Of a stretch of 64,000 bases of DNA, positions 43,301 to 52,292 are shown in pieces; the first letter of the stretch is position 1, and each line of letters opens with the position of its first letter. The notes under the pieces were generated by a model. It saw nothing but the letters and a program-made list of their open reading frames with translations. It did no database searches and was not told the DNA's origin. The stretch is from Heterocephalus glaber (taxonomy: Eukaryota; Chordata; Mammalia; Rodentia; Bathyergidae). Location of the stretch: the NCBI RefSeq assembly GCF_000247695.1, contig NW_004624730.1, positions 33,396,524 through 33,460,523 of the forward strand. The letters run 5' to 3'. The position numbers and the translations under genes were made by a program.

Positions 43301-46118
43301 GAACAGAAAAAGCTATTTCTGCATTCAGGACTGTCATGGATTTCTGAAAGTATGAAAAAGACAATCTCAGCATAATCAAAGCTTGGTCTTTAAGGGACTA
43401 TCATCTCTTTGTATCTGTCCAGGTCTAAATTTGCTATGTAGATTACTCTTTTCTAGATGTTAAATACTGTTATTTCTCAGTACATTCATCTTGTGTGCCC
43501 CTCGGCAGCACAGATACTCAGTATGTTCCATCTCTGCTTATCTATTATTACATGCAAAACAGTGTTAATTACAGCACAAATTTAGAATTTTAAAAATAAT
43601 GCCTCTTTTTAATGCTCAGTTTTTCTAAGTACTGTCTGGATGTTTCACTCTTTTTAACTATTTTTCCTTCATATGATTCTTTTTGTGTTCTTCAAATTCC
43701 TCAAAATCATTGGTTGTGGGGAACAGGGAAAGAGGACGTTACTAGAACCTCTGCAGTAAGTCCTAGTCTCCTGCGAGCCACGGGAGCACAAGGCAAATTA
43801 ACTTATTATACAGAAAGGCAGAAAAAATGAGACCGAGAAGAAGCTGAGCTTTGAGCCTGATCAGTGCTGCTCTGGACAGCAAAGACAAAAGCCCCCCAGC
43901 TTGCCGCACGTGGGAGAAACAAACAGTGGACTGGGGAGTGCGGAATTCCGAGACCAATGAGGAACTATGCAGTTGAAGATTTGGTTCCTCCCAGTATGTC
44001 TCCCGCAGGTGTGGTCTTGCCCTGGAGCATCACAGCATGACCGGATCATTGAGGTCTCAGTTATGACCGGAGGCCTAAATGGAATCATGTCTCGAAATGC
44101 CATAGCTGGTCTGTAGGCAGGAGAACCAGGCCTAATAAAATGATTTTTCCCTAAAATTATGTAGCATTGCTCCCGACAATTGGTTAGGACTCGAGACTTA
44201 GCCCAATAGTACAGCAATTGTCTAGCATGCATGAGCCCCAGATTCAATTCCAAGCATCACACAAACAAACCAAAAAACTCAACCCTACTGGCTAAATAGT
44301 AAGTGCCACAAAACCATAAATCTGATACATATAATCATTTAGAGGAGAATAAAATTACAGGAACTCTTTAACTCTTAACTAAAATGTATGAACCAAAAGT
44401 GGAAGCCCATTACAGATATAAACATTAAATTAAATTAGATTTGGTGATGCACACTTGAAATCCCAACACTCTGGGAGGCTGAGGCAGAAGGAGCACAAGC
44501 TCAAGCCCAATCTGGGGAATTTAGCAACACCTTGTTTCAAAATTTTTAAAAAGGCTGGGAATGTAGCTCAGGGCAAAGGCCCTAGGTTTGATCCCCAGTA
44601 CTGGGAGACGGGGTGGTGGTTAAAAAGTAAGCTGCTTTTAAAATCTCCAAGAGAACAAAGTTCAAATTCCAAGTTATTAAAACAGCTATTCACAAGAACA
44701 AATCCATCTAAATAAAAACCCAGCAAAGAACGAAGTCATAAATTAACTGCAATGTGAAGCTTGACTCCCACAAGCAGTCAATGGCTGGCAACTCAGGGCT
44801 CCTGTGAAATATTCATCTCCCCATTCCTTGTTGGTGGGGCTCTTATCTTACTCAAAGGAGGCCCTCAGAATCCTGTCACTTAGCCAACTCAGCAATGTCT
44901 GCAAGAATTAACCCTGTTCTGTTCACCAAAAGACTAGATGAGGACTACTGGCGCAAAATTAGGGGTGGAATGCATCAGAAAGCAAGATGCTAGAAAACTC
45001 AGTCCACCAAAACACAAAATGGAAAATGTGAGCCACATGAGCTAGACTTTTAAAAAAGTGCATCTGTATATTACACAAGTACCCATGGATGCCTAGGCTC
45101 AAGGGTTATTTTATCTGTTGCTCCTCCCTGTTTACTGCAAAGCACTGATCAATTATGATTGCTCTGATGTAGTCATCTAACTTTACGGACACTTCAAGGA
45201 ACCCCATTTTAAGGGAACAGAAAATAAAACTTGAGTCATTAACCATAGATTTCCAGTAAATTAAATAATAAACTTCCCTTCAAAGTTCAAAGAATTCATA
45301 AACGTAAAATAAGCCTAATAACATAATCGCTTAAATACACTACCTGAAAGAGTAACGATTCCCTTGGGTTGAGGTTGAAACCGCAAATATTTGTTACAAA
45401 AGTCGGGAGATTCAAGAGCCAAAAACAAAACATTGCCCAAAAAGTAGCCTGCTGTTTGGCCCACTGAATTGCAAGTGGAAGCATAACCCACGTTTTCCCG
45501 GGATAACATAGTTAACGCCCAACCATCCACAGCGATGTCCTGAGTTGCGGCTAGGAATTCAAATAAAAAGAATGTCACAGTAAGGGCAACTACATCAGGT
45601 GTTCTGCCATCGGCATTCCCGAGCAAATGATCCACTTGAGTGGATAAAAATATCATGAAGAGTCCTAGTACATACTGTGTAGGGACAAGCCAGGATTTTC
45701 GACGACCAAAGTTCTTGAAGTAAACTGCATCAACCAAAGGGGCCCAGAGCAATTTGAGACTGAAGGGCCAAAAGACAAAACTGAAGAAAGCTTGGTCTGT
45801 ATAGCTAACATTTTTGCTCTGCAAAATAAGTGGGATGCTTCCCGCCAGGCCTAAGGGGATGCCCTGGAGCACGTAAAGAAAGAGCAGTAGCAAAATGCTG
45901 CTTATTTCGGCTCGACAGCTCCGCGGGGCTTTCAAGAAGTCACCAGGGTCAGCATCCCTCAGAAGAGCTTCTCTGTCCTCTTCCCCGCCCACCGAGTCCG
46001 GCTGACTGTCATCCCAGCTGCCGGGCGGCAGAGGACCGGTCTTCATATCCAGGGAATGGTTGAAAGTCCCCGGCCGCCGTTGCCGACTGCTGTCCTTGTG
46101 AGAGATGGTGGGCGACAT
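29795..46118 (-). CDS. SLC33A1: SLC33A1, acetyl-CoA transporter 1 (gene span, six coding exons)
   Basis: Solute carrier 33A1 (AT-1) is a multipass ER-membrane protein that imports cytosolic acetyl-CoA into the ER lumen for lysine acetylation of secretory proteins and O-acetylation of gangliosides. The coding exons are 46118-45344, 38325-38138, 33983-33799, 33530-33413, 30835-30620 and 29962-29795. Lengths of 775, 188, 185, 118, 216 and 168 nt sum to 1650, which is 549 codons plus TAA and equals the family length. Every intron starts GT and ends AG, and phases agree across all junctions. The reading frame is intact. The start ATG has A at -3 and gives MSPTISHKDS, the known N-terminus. Residue 113 is Ser (in FFSF), the residue changed in human spastic paraplegia 42, so the wild-type state is kept. 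The 5' end lies in a CpG island. Introns carry SINEs, an L1 3' end and one solo LTR. Confidence 0.97.
30620..30835 (-). CDS. SLC33A1: SLC33A1 coding exon 5
   Basis: Exon of 216 nt (72 whole codons) encoding VTLYSMYVSIMAFNAKVSDP, then GGTYMTLLNTVSNLGGNWPS, then a Cys-containing lumenal or loop segment KECVGASNQNCRSIDAIE. The acceptor is CTGTAG|GTTACG and the donor GAG|GTAAGC on the minus strand. Intron 5 (29963-30619) is AT-rich and shows no repeat. Confidence 0.96.
30896..30965 (-). mobile_element. Old ID-type SINE
   Basis: TTTTGGTACTGAGGACTGAA, then CTAAGCAAGTGCTCTACC, antisense; SLC33A1 intron 4. Confidence 0.65.
31448..31502 (-). mobile_element. ID SINE fragment
   Basis: CTAGGCAAGAGCTCTACCGC to CTCAGCC, antisense. 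Confidence 0.5.
31530..31690 (+). mobile_element. B1-dID composite SINE
   Basis: B1 head AGCTGGGTATTGTGGCACC, then an ID tail ending CAGTCCCTAGTACTG. Confidence 0.75.
31952..32044 (-). mobile_element. ID-type SINE
   Basis: Antisense GGCACCGGGGATCGAACTCA to CCCCGGCCC; CACATATTTTAT repeats on both sides. Confidence 0.92.
32549..32638 (-). mobile_element. ID-type SINE
   Basis: Antisense GGTACCAGGGATCAAACTCG to CCCCAGCCC; CCTTGATTTT and CCTCGATTTT flanks. Confidence 0.9.
33413..33530 (-). CDS. SLC33A1: SLC33A1 coding exon 4
   Basis: Exon of 118 nt finishing the split Arg codon, then LLFGLEYALLVWWTPKVEHQ and the helix GGFPIYYYIVVLLSYALHQ. The acceptor is CTATAG|A and the donor CATCAG|GTAAGC on the minus strand. 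Intron 4 (30836-33412) carries three younger ID SINEs or fragments, an older ID copy and a B1-dID. Confidence 0.95.
33799..33983 (-). CDS. SLC33A1: SLC33A1 coding exon 3
   Basis: Exon of 185 nt starting in frame with IGFSAADAVTGLKLVEEG and ending KAMPY plus two bases of an Arg codon. The acceptor is TTGCAG|ATTGG and the donor CTACAG|GTAAAAAC on the minus strand. Hydrophobic stretches LALLAVPMVPLQIILPLII form membrane helices. Intron 3 (33531-33798) is short, 268 bp. Confidence 0.96.
34334..34378. repeat. (TA)n microsatellite, about 22 repeats
   Basis: Uninterrupted TA dinucleotides in SLC33A1 intron 2. Confidence 0.97.
34637..34717 (-). mobile_element. Old ID-type SINE
   Basis: Antisense GTAGTGCTAGTGATCAAACC to AAGCCCAGCCC. 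Confidence 0.6.
34990..35026. repeat. C-rich simple repeat
   Basis: CTCCCCCTCCCC-type low-complexity tract in intron 2. Confidence 0.85.
35036..35095 (-). mobile_element. Old ID SINE fragment
   Basis: CTAGCCAAGCACTAATACTG to TCTAGCCCC, antisense. Confidence 0.5.
35476..35562 (+). mobile_element. ID-type SINE
   Basis: GGGCTGCGAATTTAGCTTAG to CCCCAGTACC; AAAATCTG repeat on both sides. Confidence 0.85.
35930..36780 (+). mobile_element. L1 3' part in SLC33A1 intron 2
   Basis: CACACCCATCAGCAAGGCTG, then TTTGGAAAACTGGCAATAAT, then GCATATTCATACAGTAGAAT, in the order of L1 3' UTR sequence. It appears partly repeated after 36490. Confidence 0.55.
36782..36898 (+). mobile_element. B1 SINE
   Basis: CAGGTGGGGTGGCAGAGGCC to GCCAGCCTGG; lacks a clear tail. 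Confidence 0.75.
36940..37025 (-). mobile_element. ID-type SINE
   Basis: Antisense with T-tail; GATAATATT repeats flank it. Confidence 0.9.
37317..37496 (+). mobile_element. B1-dID composite SINE
   Basis: GCCGGGCATGGTGGTGCACA, then GTCTGGGGATGTAGCTCAGC tail. Confidence 0.85.
37615..37712 (+). mobile_element. B1 SINE, 5'-truncated
   Basis: GGAAGCTGAGGATCAC to CCCTGTCTCAAAA. Confidence 0.7.
38138..38325 (-). CDS. SLC33A1: SLC33A1 coding exon 2
   Basis: Exon of 188 nt. It completes the split Asp codon (G|AT) and continues DFLFFWGTVFLITTTLVALL through ITDTYKLLFTIIKMPAVLTF to LTSK. The acceptor is TTTCAG|AT and the donor AAAG|GTAAGAA, both on the minus strand. It contains a transmembrane helix, a charged cytosolic loop (KKENKEVSVKEETQ) and most of the next helix. 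Intron 2 (33984-38137) holds a (TA)n tract, several ID SINEs and an L1 3' end. Confidence 0.96.
38424..38503 (+). mobile_element. ID-type SINE close to SLC33A1 exon 2
   Basis: GGGATTTAGCTTAGTGGTTC to CCCCGGAACA-tail, about 100 bp upstream of the exon 2 acceptor and antisense to the gene. Confidence 0.88.
39103..39180 (-). mobile_element. Old ID-type SINE
   Basis: TTTTGGTACTGAGAACTGAA, then CTAGGCAAGCACTCTACCAC, antisense. Confidence 0.75.
39246..39345 (-). mobile_element. B1 SINE
   Basis: CCAGGGTCTTGCTAGTTATC to GCACTGTGCCTGGCT, antisense. Confidence 0.7.
39546..39627 (-). mobile_element. ID-type SINE
   Basis: Antisense GGTATGGGGGATCGAACTCG to CCTGGCCC. Confidence 0.9.
39738..39888 (+). 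mobile_element. B1 SINE with internal duplication
   Basis: GCTGGGCTTGGTGGCACATG to GATCCTGTCTTAAAA. Confidence 0.85.
40017..40103 (-). mobile_element. ID-type SINE
   Basis: Antisense GGTACCAGGGATCAAACTCA to CCCCGGCCC; GGTCTAGTTTT on both sides. Confidence 0.9.
40104..42679. other. SLC33A1 intron 1, no recognisable repeat or gene
   Basis: About 2.6 kb of single-copy-looking intronic sequence. Confidence 0.5.
42680..42869 (+). mobile_element. B1-dID composite SINE
   Basis: AGCTGGGCATAGTGGTGAAC head, then GGGTTGGGGATGTTGCTCGG tail. Confidence 0.8.
42870..43708. other. SLC33A1 intron 1, no recognisable feature
   Basis: Single-copy-looking intronic sequence up to the solo LTR. Confidence 0.5.
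43715..44178 (+). mobile_element. Solo LTR, class II-type, with ATTGGT target duplication
   Basis: A 464-bp element starts TGTGGGGAAC and ends CTCCCGACA. ATTGGT flanks it exactly on both sides (43709-43714 and 44179-44184). A 6-bp duplication and TG...CA ends are typical of class II (beta-type) ERVs. AATAAA at 44134-44139 gives the + orientation. It is more GC-rich than its flanks and lies antisense in SLC33A1 intron 1. Confidence 0.85.
44184..44262 (+). mobile_element. Old ID-type SINE
   Basis: TTAGGACTCGAGACTTAGCC to TTCCAAGCATC, directly after the solo LTR's target duplication. Confidence 0.65.
44440..44606 (+). mobile_element. B1-dID composite SINE
   Basis: GGTGATGCACACTTGAAATC head, then GGCTGGGAATGTAGCTCAGG tail. 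Confidence 0.8.
44607..45343. other. SLC33A1 intron 1 start, no recognisable feature
   Basis: Nothing beyond the exon 1 donor is recognised. Confidence 0.5.
45344..46118 (-). CDS. SLC33A1: SLC33A1 coding exon 1
   Basis: This exon encodes residues 1-258 plus one base. The acidic, Pro-rich cytosolic N-terminus (about residues 1-70) is followed by the first transmembrane helices, starting at ISSILLLLFLYVLQGIPLGL. The conserved family segments FFSFVFWPFSLKLLWAPLVD and ATQDIAVDGWALTMLS are present. The donor is CTTTCAG|GTAGTG on the minus strand. Intron 1 (38326-45343) is about 7 kb and holds a solo LTR at 43715-44178. Confidence 0.97.
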
Positions 46119-46870
46119 ATTAGAGACAATGCAGAGTCCCGTCTGTGGTGGGCCGAGGCTGAGCGTTTTGGATCCGTTCTAGTCCCAGGTCCAAGGCAGT
46201 CGCTCTGGACCAGGGTCTCGGTGGTCTGAGGAGCGGGGACAGGGGGTGGAGCGATAAGGGCACTTCTTACTGCGCTCCAGAGTGCTGAAGGGAGCCAGTC
46301 CCCTGGTTGGTGGCCTAGGTGATGCCTGGGTAGGTACCCCTGGGAGCGGCTTCAAGGAACCTGAAGGAGGCTCCCGGGCAGCCGCGCCAGGCTCAGGACT
46401 GGACACCAGGGCCGTGGTGCTGCGATGAAAACCGGCTTCTAGCTGGGGAGAAGCGAAGGAGGGCGACCAAAAGGCCTGTCTCCCAACCCACCTCCAGCTC
46501 TCGCCGTCACCAGTGAGGCAGACAGCACTTTCTCCACCGGACTCCAGAGGTACCAGATAACTTCCTGCCTCGCGCTTCAGGAAGTGGTTCCTATCTCAAA
46601 TGGGTCCCTACCGCGCCAATCAGGACATGCTCCGGTGCCCGAACTGGAAAACAACGCTCGGTGGGAACCCTTAAACCAGACGGCCCGGACCTCCGGGGAG
46701 GCTTAAGGCAGGCGTACCGTGAGGCCGGAGCAGGGCGCAGAGATAGCTCTGGCTCTGTGAGCGCGTGTGGCGGTCTAGCAAGCGTGGGCCTTGACCATTG
46801 GGCGGGCCCTGCCACGTGACCGCAAGTTGCGCGCTGGCGGCGGAGTAATAAGGCACAGCGTGGGAGGCAT
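46119..46870 (-). promoter_or_regulatory. SLC33A1: SLC33A1 5' UTR and CpG-island promoter
   Basis: GC- and CpG-rich DNA upstream of the start codon, unlike the AT-rich flanks; the island also extends into exon 1 to about 45.9 kb. No TATA box is seen. A CCAAT box lies on the + strand at 46616-46620 and an inverted one (ATTGG) at 46797-46801. A CACGTG E-box within GCCACGTGAC lies at 46813-46818. The transcription start cannot be fixed from sequence alone. Confidence 0.75.
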
Positions 46871-47379
46871 TAATAGTTACAAGAGTTAGGCTGAGCTTCA
46901 GCTGGGAAGTGTGAGATGCTGCTACTTTTGTAGGCTGGGCCACAGAAAAGGATTGAAGGTTGAGCAGTTTTTGCATCAGGAGGCAACTGCTGAAGAGATG
47001 CCAGGTTTTTTTGCAGTCCGTTTTTCCAATGTGGTGGAAGAAGTGGAGAGGAACTTCTAAATTGTTCCAGATTAAAACTAACATTACCTGTGCCTTGGAC
47101 AAGTTAACCAAAATCTCAATTGTGATGCATAGAAAATAGGGCTTATAATCTCATGAAAGGCGACGAATACAAATTATAGGGCCATCCACAGTCAGTAGAT
47201 GGATTTTTTTCAAAGACAAAATATTTAATGAGCTTGTATTTCTTGTTTGATTTTTTTCCTTAACTCTTTATTTTGAAATAATTATAGAGTCTCAGGAAAT
47301 TGTGAATATACCAGTTTCATGCACTTTTCACTAAGCTTCCCTCAAGGGTAAACATGTTAAATAGAGTATACTACAACAG
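46871..47379. other. No recognisable feature upstream of SLC33A1
   Basis: GC content falls after 46.9 kb and no repeat or gene is seen. Confidence 0.5.
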
Positions 47380-47512
47380 GTTGGGTATGGGGGCTCACAC
47401 CTGTAGTCCCAGCACTTGGCAGGATGAGGCAGGAGGATCACAGTGATTTCGAGGCCAACGTGAGCTGAAGTCCAGCCTGAACTACATAGCAAGACCCTGT
47501 CTCAAAAATCTA
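47380..47512 (+). mobile_element. B1 SINE
   Basis: GGTTGGGTATGGGGGCTCAC to CCCTGTCTCAAAA. Confidence 0.85.
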
Positions 47513-47729
47513 AATGAATAAATAACTATAACACAACAAACTCACAAAGTTGACATCTGTGAAAAATTATTCACTAATCTTACTTAGATTTCACCAGTTT
47601 TTACATGTACTAATTTGTGTGTAACCCCTGCTGCCCTTTTAAGCATTAGCCCATTGTGGTATGTACCACACTTTTATTGTTGCATCAAACTACCCTCATT
47701 TCCTATAAAACTGTCCTAATCCAAATGTG

Positions 47730-48050
47730 TAAATACTGAATAGTTTCTCTGGTGTGAAAAACTAAAAGTGTAAATAAGGATTGAAATGTATAACTGATAA
47801 TTGAAATAGGGAGAACAGGTCTAAAGGAGTAGGGGAAGTGGGAGAAAGGAAAGAAGGGAAAAGAAAAAAAAATATGAGAAAAGGAAAAAGTGGAAACAAA
47901 GACTTTGTAAATAGGGAAGGGTGGAGGGGCTGAAGGGAGAGCAGGGGAATGGGGAAAAATAAGAACCAAGGTACATCATGTAAAGGTACAAGATCCCAAT
48001 GATGAATGTAACTGTATTGTATACCTAAAATGTACCAATAAACTCAATGA
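47730..48050 (+). mobile_element. L1 3' end, same family as 340-684
   Basis: TTTCTCTGGTGTGAAAAACT, AAGTGTAAATAAGG, a purine-rich middle, then ATTGTATACCTAAAATGTAC. It matches the end of the element at 97-684. Confidence 0.6.
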
Positions 48051-48172
48051 AAAAAAAACTGTCCTAATTTCCTCCTTTGGTTTGATACTTTTTATTCCTC
48101 AAGGTTGTGAGACCATGAACTTAGCACATCTAACATCTAACACCTAACAGATCATGAATTGCCTATCAGTAG

Positions 48173-48174
48173 TT

Positions 48175-48217
<43 letters not shown>

Positions 48218-48219
48218 TT
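48173..48219. repeat. (TTTA)n tetranucleotide repeat
   Basis: About 11 perfect ATTT units, abutting an antisense B1, so probably its degenerate tail. Confidence 0.95.
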
Positions 48220-48318
48220 GAGACAGTGTTGGCCAAGCTGGCCTTGAACTGGAGGCAATCCTGCTGCCTCAGCCTCCTAAGAGCTGGGATTATAGGCATG
48301 TGCCACCTTGCCTGGCTA
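48219..48318 (-). mobile_element. B1 SINE
   Basis: GAGACAGTGTTGGCCAAGCT to CACCTTGCCTGGCT, antisense. Confidence 0.8.
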
Positions 48319-48408
48319 TCAGTAGTTCTTAAAAGAAGTTCCATTTGTAGGATTCCAAAGTCTGTGAATTGCACCCCCCGAATTTTTTTCATAAGAATAT
48401 ATGTGCTG

Positions 48409-48492
48409 GGCTGGGGATTTAGCTCAGGGGTTTCGTCCCCTGCTGCGCAAGCGCAAGGACCCAAGTTCGACCCCCGGTACCAAAAAAAAAAA
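48409..48492 (+). mobile_element. ID-type SINE, young subfamily
   Basis: GGCTGGGGATTTAGCTCAGG to CCCCCGGTACC; AAGAATATATGTGCT and AAGAATATATATGCT flanks. Confidence 0.92.
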
Positions 48493-48504
48493 GAATATAT
48501 ATGC

Positions 48505-48925
48505 TATAGTTTGAGTATATCCATCAAAAAGCATGTGTTGGAAACTTCATCATCACTGAAGCCATATTAAGTGGTGGGACCTTTTGGGGGTGTTTAGGCT
48601 GTGGATGTTCTACCCATGGATGGATTAATAGATTAATGCCTTTATCACAGGCCTGGGTTCCTTGTAAAAGGGTGTGTTTGGTTCTCTTGATCCCTCCCCT
48701 GCTTCTCCTTCCCTCGGCCTGTTCCTCTTCCTTCTTCTTCATCATATTCTTTTTCTCTCTTTGTCCTCTCACTGTGGGTTAATGCAGCCTTCTTGCCCTT
48801 GCCAGACTCTGATTCCTTGGTCTTAGACTTTCCAGCTTCCAAAACCATGAACAAGCACATTTCTCTTTAGTACAGTTTACCCAGTCTCAGGTATTCTGTT
48901 ACAGAAGCAAAAAAGACTAATATGC
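48505..48925 (+). mobile_element. MaLR-type LTR
   Basis: Sense order TGCTATAGTTTGAGTATA, GTGTTGGAAACTTCATC, ATTAATGCCTTTATCACAGG, CCAGTCTCAGGTATTCTG and GACTAATATG, as in MaLR LTRs. A TC-rich stretch lies in the middle. Confidence 0.55.
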
Positions 48926-49054
48926 AAAGTACAAGTTACAAACACATGACTGTTGAATGATGGATTATGTTTGAGAAAGTAGTCCTAAGATTACACCACA
49001 TGTATGGAAGTTATTCCTCTTTTAAGATTCATTTTACAAAATATTACAAAGTCT

Positions 49055-49395
49055 TCATACTCTTAAGTGAAATAAATCAAACACCACATTGTTTTTCTGG
49101 TGTGAAAAATCAAAAGTGTAAATAAGGACCAAAATGTACAATAGATATTGGGAAATGGGAAGAAAATGTTCAAATGAGAAGGGGAACAAAGGAGGATGGA
49201 GAGGAAAAGGAAAGAAGGGACCAGGAAAAAAAATGAAAACAAAGCTTTTGTAAATAAGGAGGGGAAGAGGGATTGAAGGGAGGGGAGGGGTATGAGAAAA
49301 AAAGAATCAAGATATATTACAGGTACAAATTCCCTATGGTGAATGTTAACATTATATATATCTAAAATGTACCAAGAAAAAAATTTAAAAATGAA
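49055..49395 (+). mobile_element. L1 3' end, same family as 340-684
   Basis: CTCTTAAGTGAAATAAATCA, then TTTTTCTGGTGTGAAAAATC, GGGAGGGGAGGGG and CTAAAATGTACC. Confidence 0.6.
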
Positions 49396-49607
49396 AAAAG
49401 GGGGCAAAAAGAAAAAATATATTATAAACTCTTATTCACAATGGTCTCCATTTACTTGGATTTAAATACTGTAAAATATCCTTTTTTGTACTGTTATTCC
49501 CTAGATCTTGATGTCCTCATGATTAAATGCTACTTCATTTTAAATGATTATGTGGTTTATAATAACAAGAAATTATTATACTTCCATTATTTGTACGTGT
49601 GTATTTT

Positions 49608-49722
49608 CTTTTTGAGATAGGATCTGATTATGTTGCCCAGGCTGGTCTCAAATTCATGGGCTCAAGTGATCTTCCTGCCTCAGCTTCTCAAGTGGCTGGA
49701 CTGTTAGTATACACTATCATCT
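49608..49722 (-). mobile_element. B1 SINE
   Basis: TTGAGATAGGATCTGATTAT to the B1 end, antisense. Confidence 0.7.
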
Positions 49723-49754
49723 GAGGTTCTTCCATTATTTTTCATACAGTACAT

Positions 49755-50262
49755 AGAGGTGTTAGCCAGTTTTCATCCCTGTGACAAAATACCTGAGATA
49801 AGCAATTATAAGGGAGGAAGGTTTACTTTGGCTGACAATTTCAAATGTTTGAATCCCTAGTTGCTTGGTTCATTGGCTTTGGGACTGGTGTGAGGTAGTA
49901 CATTGTGGTGGGGAGTGCATAGTGGAGGAAGATGTTCACTTCATAGTTACCAACAATCAGGGAGACAGGAAGGGGCCAGGGTCTCATACCCTCTTTAAAA
50001 GTACACACCCAAGCTGGGCATGGTGGTGCACACCTGTAATCCCAGCACTTGGGAGCCTGAGGCAGGAGGACTGCCTGGAGCTTGAGGGCAACCTGGGCTA
50101 CATAGTGAGTTCAAGGCCAGACTGGGCTACATAGTGAAACCTTGTTTTAAAAAAAATGCCCAGTAACCTAGGCTAACTCTAAAAGGCTTCTTTACCATAG
50201 GTCTTATCTTTTAACACATGAGCATCTGTGGGATATTTCATATCCAAACTATAGCCTTAGGT
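49755..50262 (-). mobile_element. MaLR-type LTR split by a B1
   Basis: Antisense MaLR-like start (GTGACAAAATACCTGAGATA) and end (CATATCCAAACTATAGCC), interrupted by the B1 at 50011-50156. Confidence 0.5.
50011..50156 (+). mobile_element. B1 SINE with internal duplication
   Basis: AGCTGGGCATGGTGGTGCAC to a T/A-rich tail, inserted in a MaLR LTR. Confidence 0.9.
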
Positions 50263-50377
50263 AAACTGAATGTTTTTTTATCCAGAAGCTGTAGTACTGG
50301 ACTTGCAACTTCTATTACTAATAAAATAAACAATTTTTAATCTTATTTTTCTTTTTTCTGTTAAGTAACTTTTTCTG

Positions 50378-50517
50378 CTGGGCATTGGTGGCACACGTCT
50401 GTGATCCCAGCACTCAGGAGGCTGGGGGTGGGAGTTTGAGGCCAGCCTGGGCTATATAGTGAGTTCACAGCCAGCCTGAACTACACAATGAGACCCTATC
50501 TAAAAAAAAAAAAAAAA
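50378..50517 (+). mobile_element. B1 SINE
   Basis: GCTGGGCATTGGTGGCACAC to an A-tail; AAGTAACTTTTTCT flanks. Confidence 0.88.
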
Positions 50518-50591
50518 GTAACTTTTTCTTTCTCTCTGATGCTTATAAGGTTTTTTTCTTACTTTCTAGGTGTGATGTTTATTTTTATTTT

Positions 50592-50757
50592 ATTTATTTT
50601 GTTGGTGGTACTGGGGATTGAACCTAGGGAGTGCTGAGCTACATCTGTAGCCTTTTTTATTTTGCTAGGTCTTGCTAAGGTGCCCAGGCTGGGCTCCAAC
50701 TTGAGATCCTCCTGCCTCAGCTAGAATTACAGATTTATGCCACTACTCTCAGCTAGC
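50592..50757 (-). mobile_element. B1-dID composite SINE
   Basis: GGTACTGGGGATTGAACCTA, then a B1 ending CACTACTCTCAGCTAGC, antisense. Confidence 0.75.
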
Positions 50758-50804
50758 TGTGCTTTTTAAAAAAATTAATCCTTCCGGAGTATATCTGTTA
50801 TCTT

Positions 50805-51320
50805 TGAAGGTTATATATTACTCCAAAATTTAGCACCTTAGAATCACGAACATTTTATCTCACAGTTTCTGCTGGTCAGGAACTCAGAAATGGCTTACTG
50901 GATGCTTCTGGTTTAGTATCGTTCATGAGATTGCAGTTACAGCATCAGCCAGCGTTTTGGTCATCTGAGCACTTCACTGGGACTAGTGCATCCACTTCCA
51001 AAGTGGCCCACTCACGTGGTTGTTGGCAGATCTCAGTTCTTCATCATGTGGGTCTCTCTGGAGAGCTACTTACGTGTTCTGTGATATAACAGTTGGATTA
51101 CTGTAGAGTGAATGATCTTAGAGAGTCAGGAGAAAATTACAATGCTTTTTTTTATAACACACTCTCAAAAGTTACACACTGTCATATCATGTTTTATTCA
51201 TCAGAAGCAAGTTATCAAATCCAGTCTACACTCAAGAGGAGGATAATTAAGTTCTACCTCTTGAGGAGAATCATATCAAAAACTTTGTAGACATATTTTT
51301 AATCCACCAGACAGAATCAG
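50805..51320 (-). mobile_element. MLT1-like MaLR LTR
   Basis: Antisense MLT1-like order: CTCACAGTTTCTGCTGGTCA, then GTTGTTGGCAGATCTCAG, then TTATTCATCAGAAGCAAG, then ACACTCAAGAGGAGGATAA. Confidence 0.55.
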
Positions 51321-51769
51321 TGAACCGTTTCAACTAATCTGAGGATAAAAAATTTTCTCCATTTAGACAACTTTTCTATTATTAAGAAAATTATATGTAA
51401 ATATTTATATGCAGGTTTTAAACTTTTTTGTGAAAATTTTTCATAAAGGGAATGAGACAATTCTGGCTCAACTCAAGTGGAGGTGCGAATGGAAAGATAC
51501 TGGCATATTATAAATCTTTGAACTTGCCAAATCTGTTGTATTTGTTACCTACTCCCCTAATCCTGCAGGTTACTATTATAATGTCGACTATGGTTATATA
51601 TCAAGTTATTATTATTGCTAATATTAACCTGGATTCCTTTATTCTGTGTATCTCTGAACTTTGATAATGATAATTAGCAAAAGGATGGAATCCAGGCAGG
51701 ACTATGCATTGCACCCAACTGTCATGTCTCTTGTTTCCTTCAATCTGGAATAGTTCTTATCTGGCACTG
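51321..51769. other. No recognisable feature
   Basis: AT-rich intergenic DNA. Confidence 0.45.
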
Positions 51770-51846
51770 ATCTTTTTTTGGTATTGAACCCAAAGCCTCT
51801 CACATGCTAAGCAATTGCTCTATTATTGAGCTACCTCCCCAGCCTG
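51770..51846 (-). mobile_element. Old ID-type SINE
   Basis: GGTATTGAACCCAAAGCCTC to TCCCCAGCC, antisense. Confidence 0.65.
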
Positions 51847-52145
51847 ACATTCTTTCTCTAATTACTGTAGCGAATTGGATTTTCCAAGCATTGTGCCACA
51901 TTTCCAGTTCTGGAACCCTCTCTTTGAATCTGGGTCAGGATCTTTTTTCATGTGGATTGTGGATACAGTTCTCAAAAATAAGATATGAGCTGTATCAAAG
52001 AAAGTTATTTATAACATATAATATGTACACTTTATACTTAATTCCATTTAAAACTTTTATTGGTATATGTTTATAATACATAAAAGTGCATTTTATCTGG
52101 GGGAATTGATACATACTACATCTTAATCATGGCCCCCCCCCTTTC

Positions 52146-52292
52146 CTTTTTTGAGTCATGGTCTCACTGTGTAGTCCGACTAGCCTTGAACTCATTATGT
52201 AGCCCAGGCTGCCAGGCTGGGCTGGAACTTGAGTTCCTCCTGCTTCAGCCTCCCAAGTGTTGGGATTACAAGCATGCACCACTGTGCCCACA
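52146..52292 (-). mobile_element. B1 SINE
   Basis: GAGTCATGGTCTCACTGTGT to CACCACTGTGCCCA, antisense. Confidence 0.8.

Noticed and set aside
46671..47111. 146-codon minus-strand open frame upstream of SLC33A1
   Set aside because: It overlaps the CpG-island promoter, with GC-driven openness and no known homology.
48173..48219. CRISPR-like regular repeat
   Set aside because: A plain tetranucleotide microsatellite with no spacers, in a mammalian genome.
48154..48570. 138-codon open frame
   Set aside because: It consists of (TTTA)n, B1 and ID SINE sequence.
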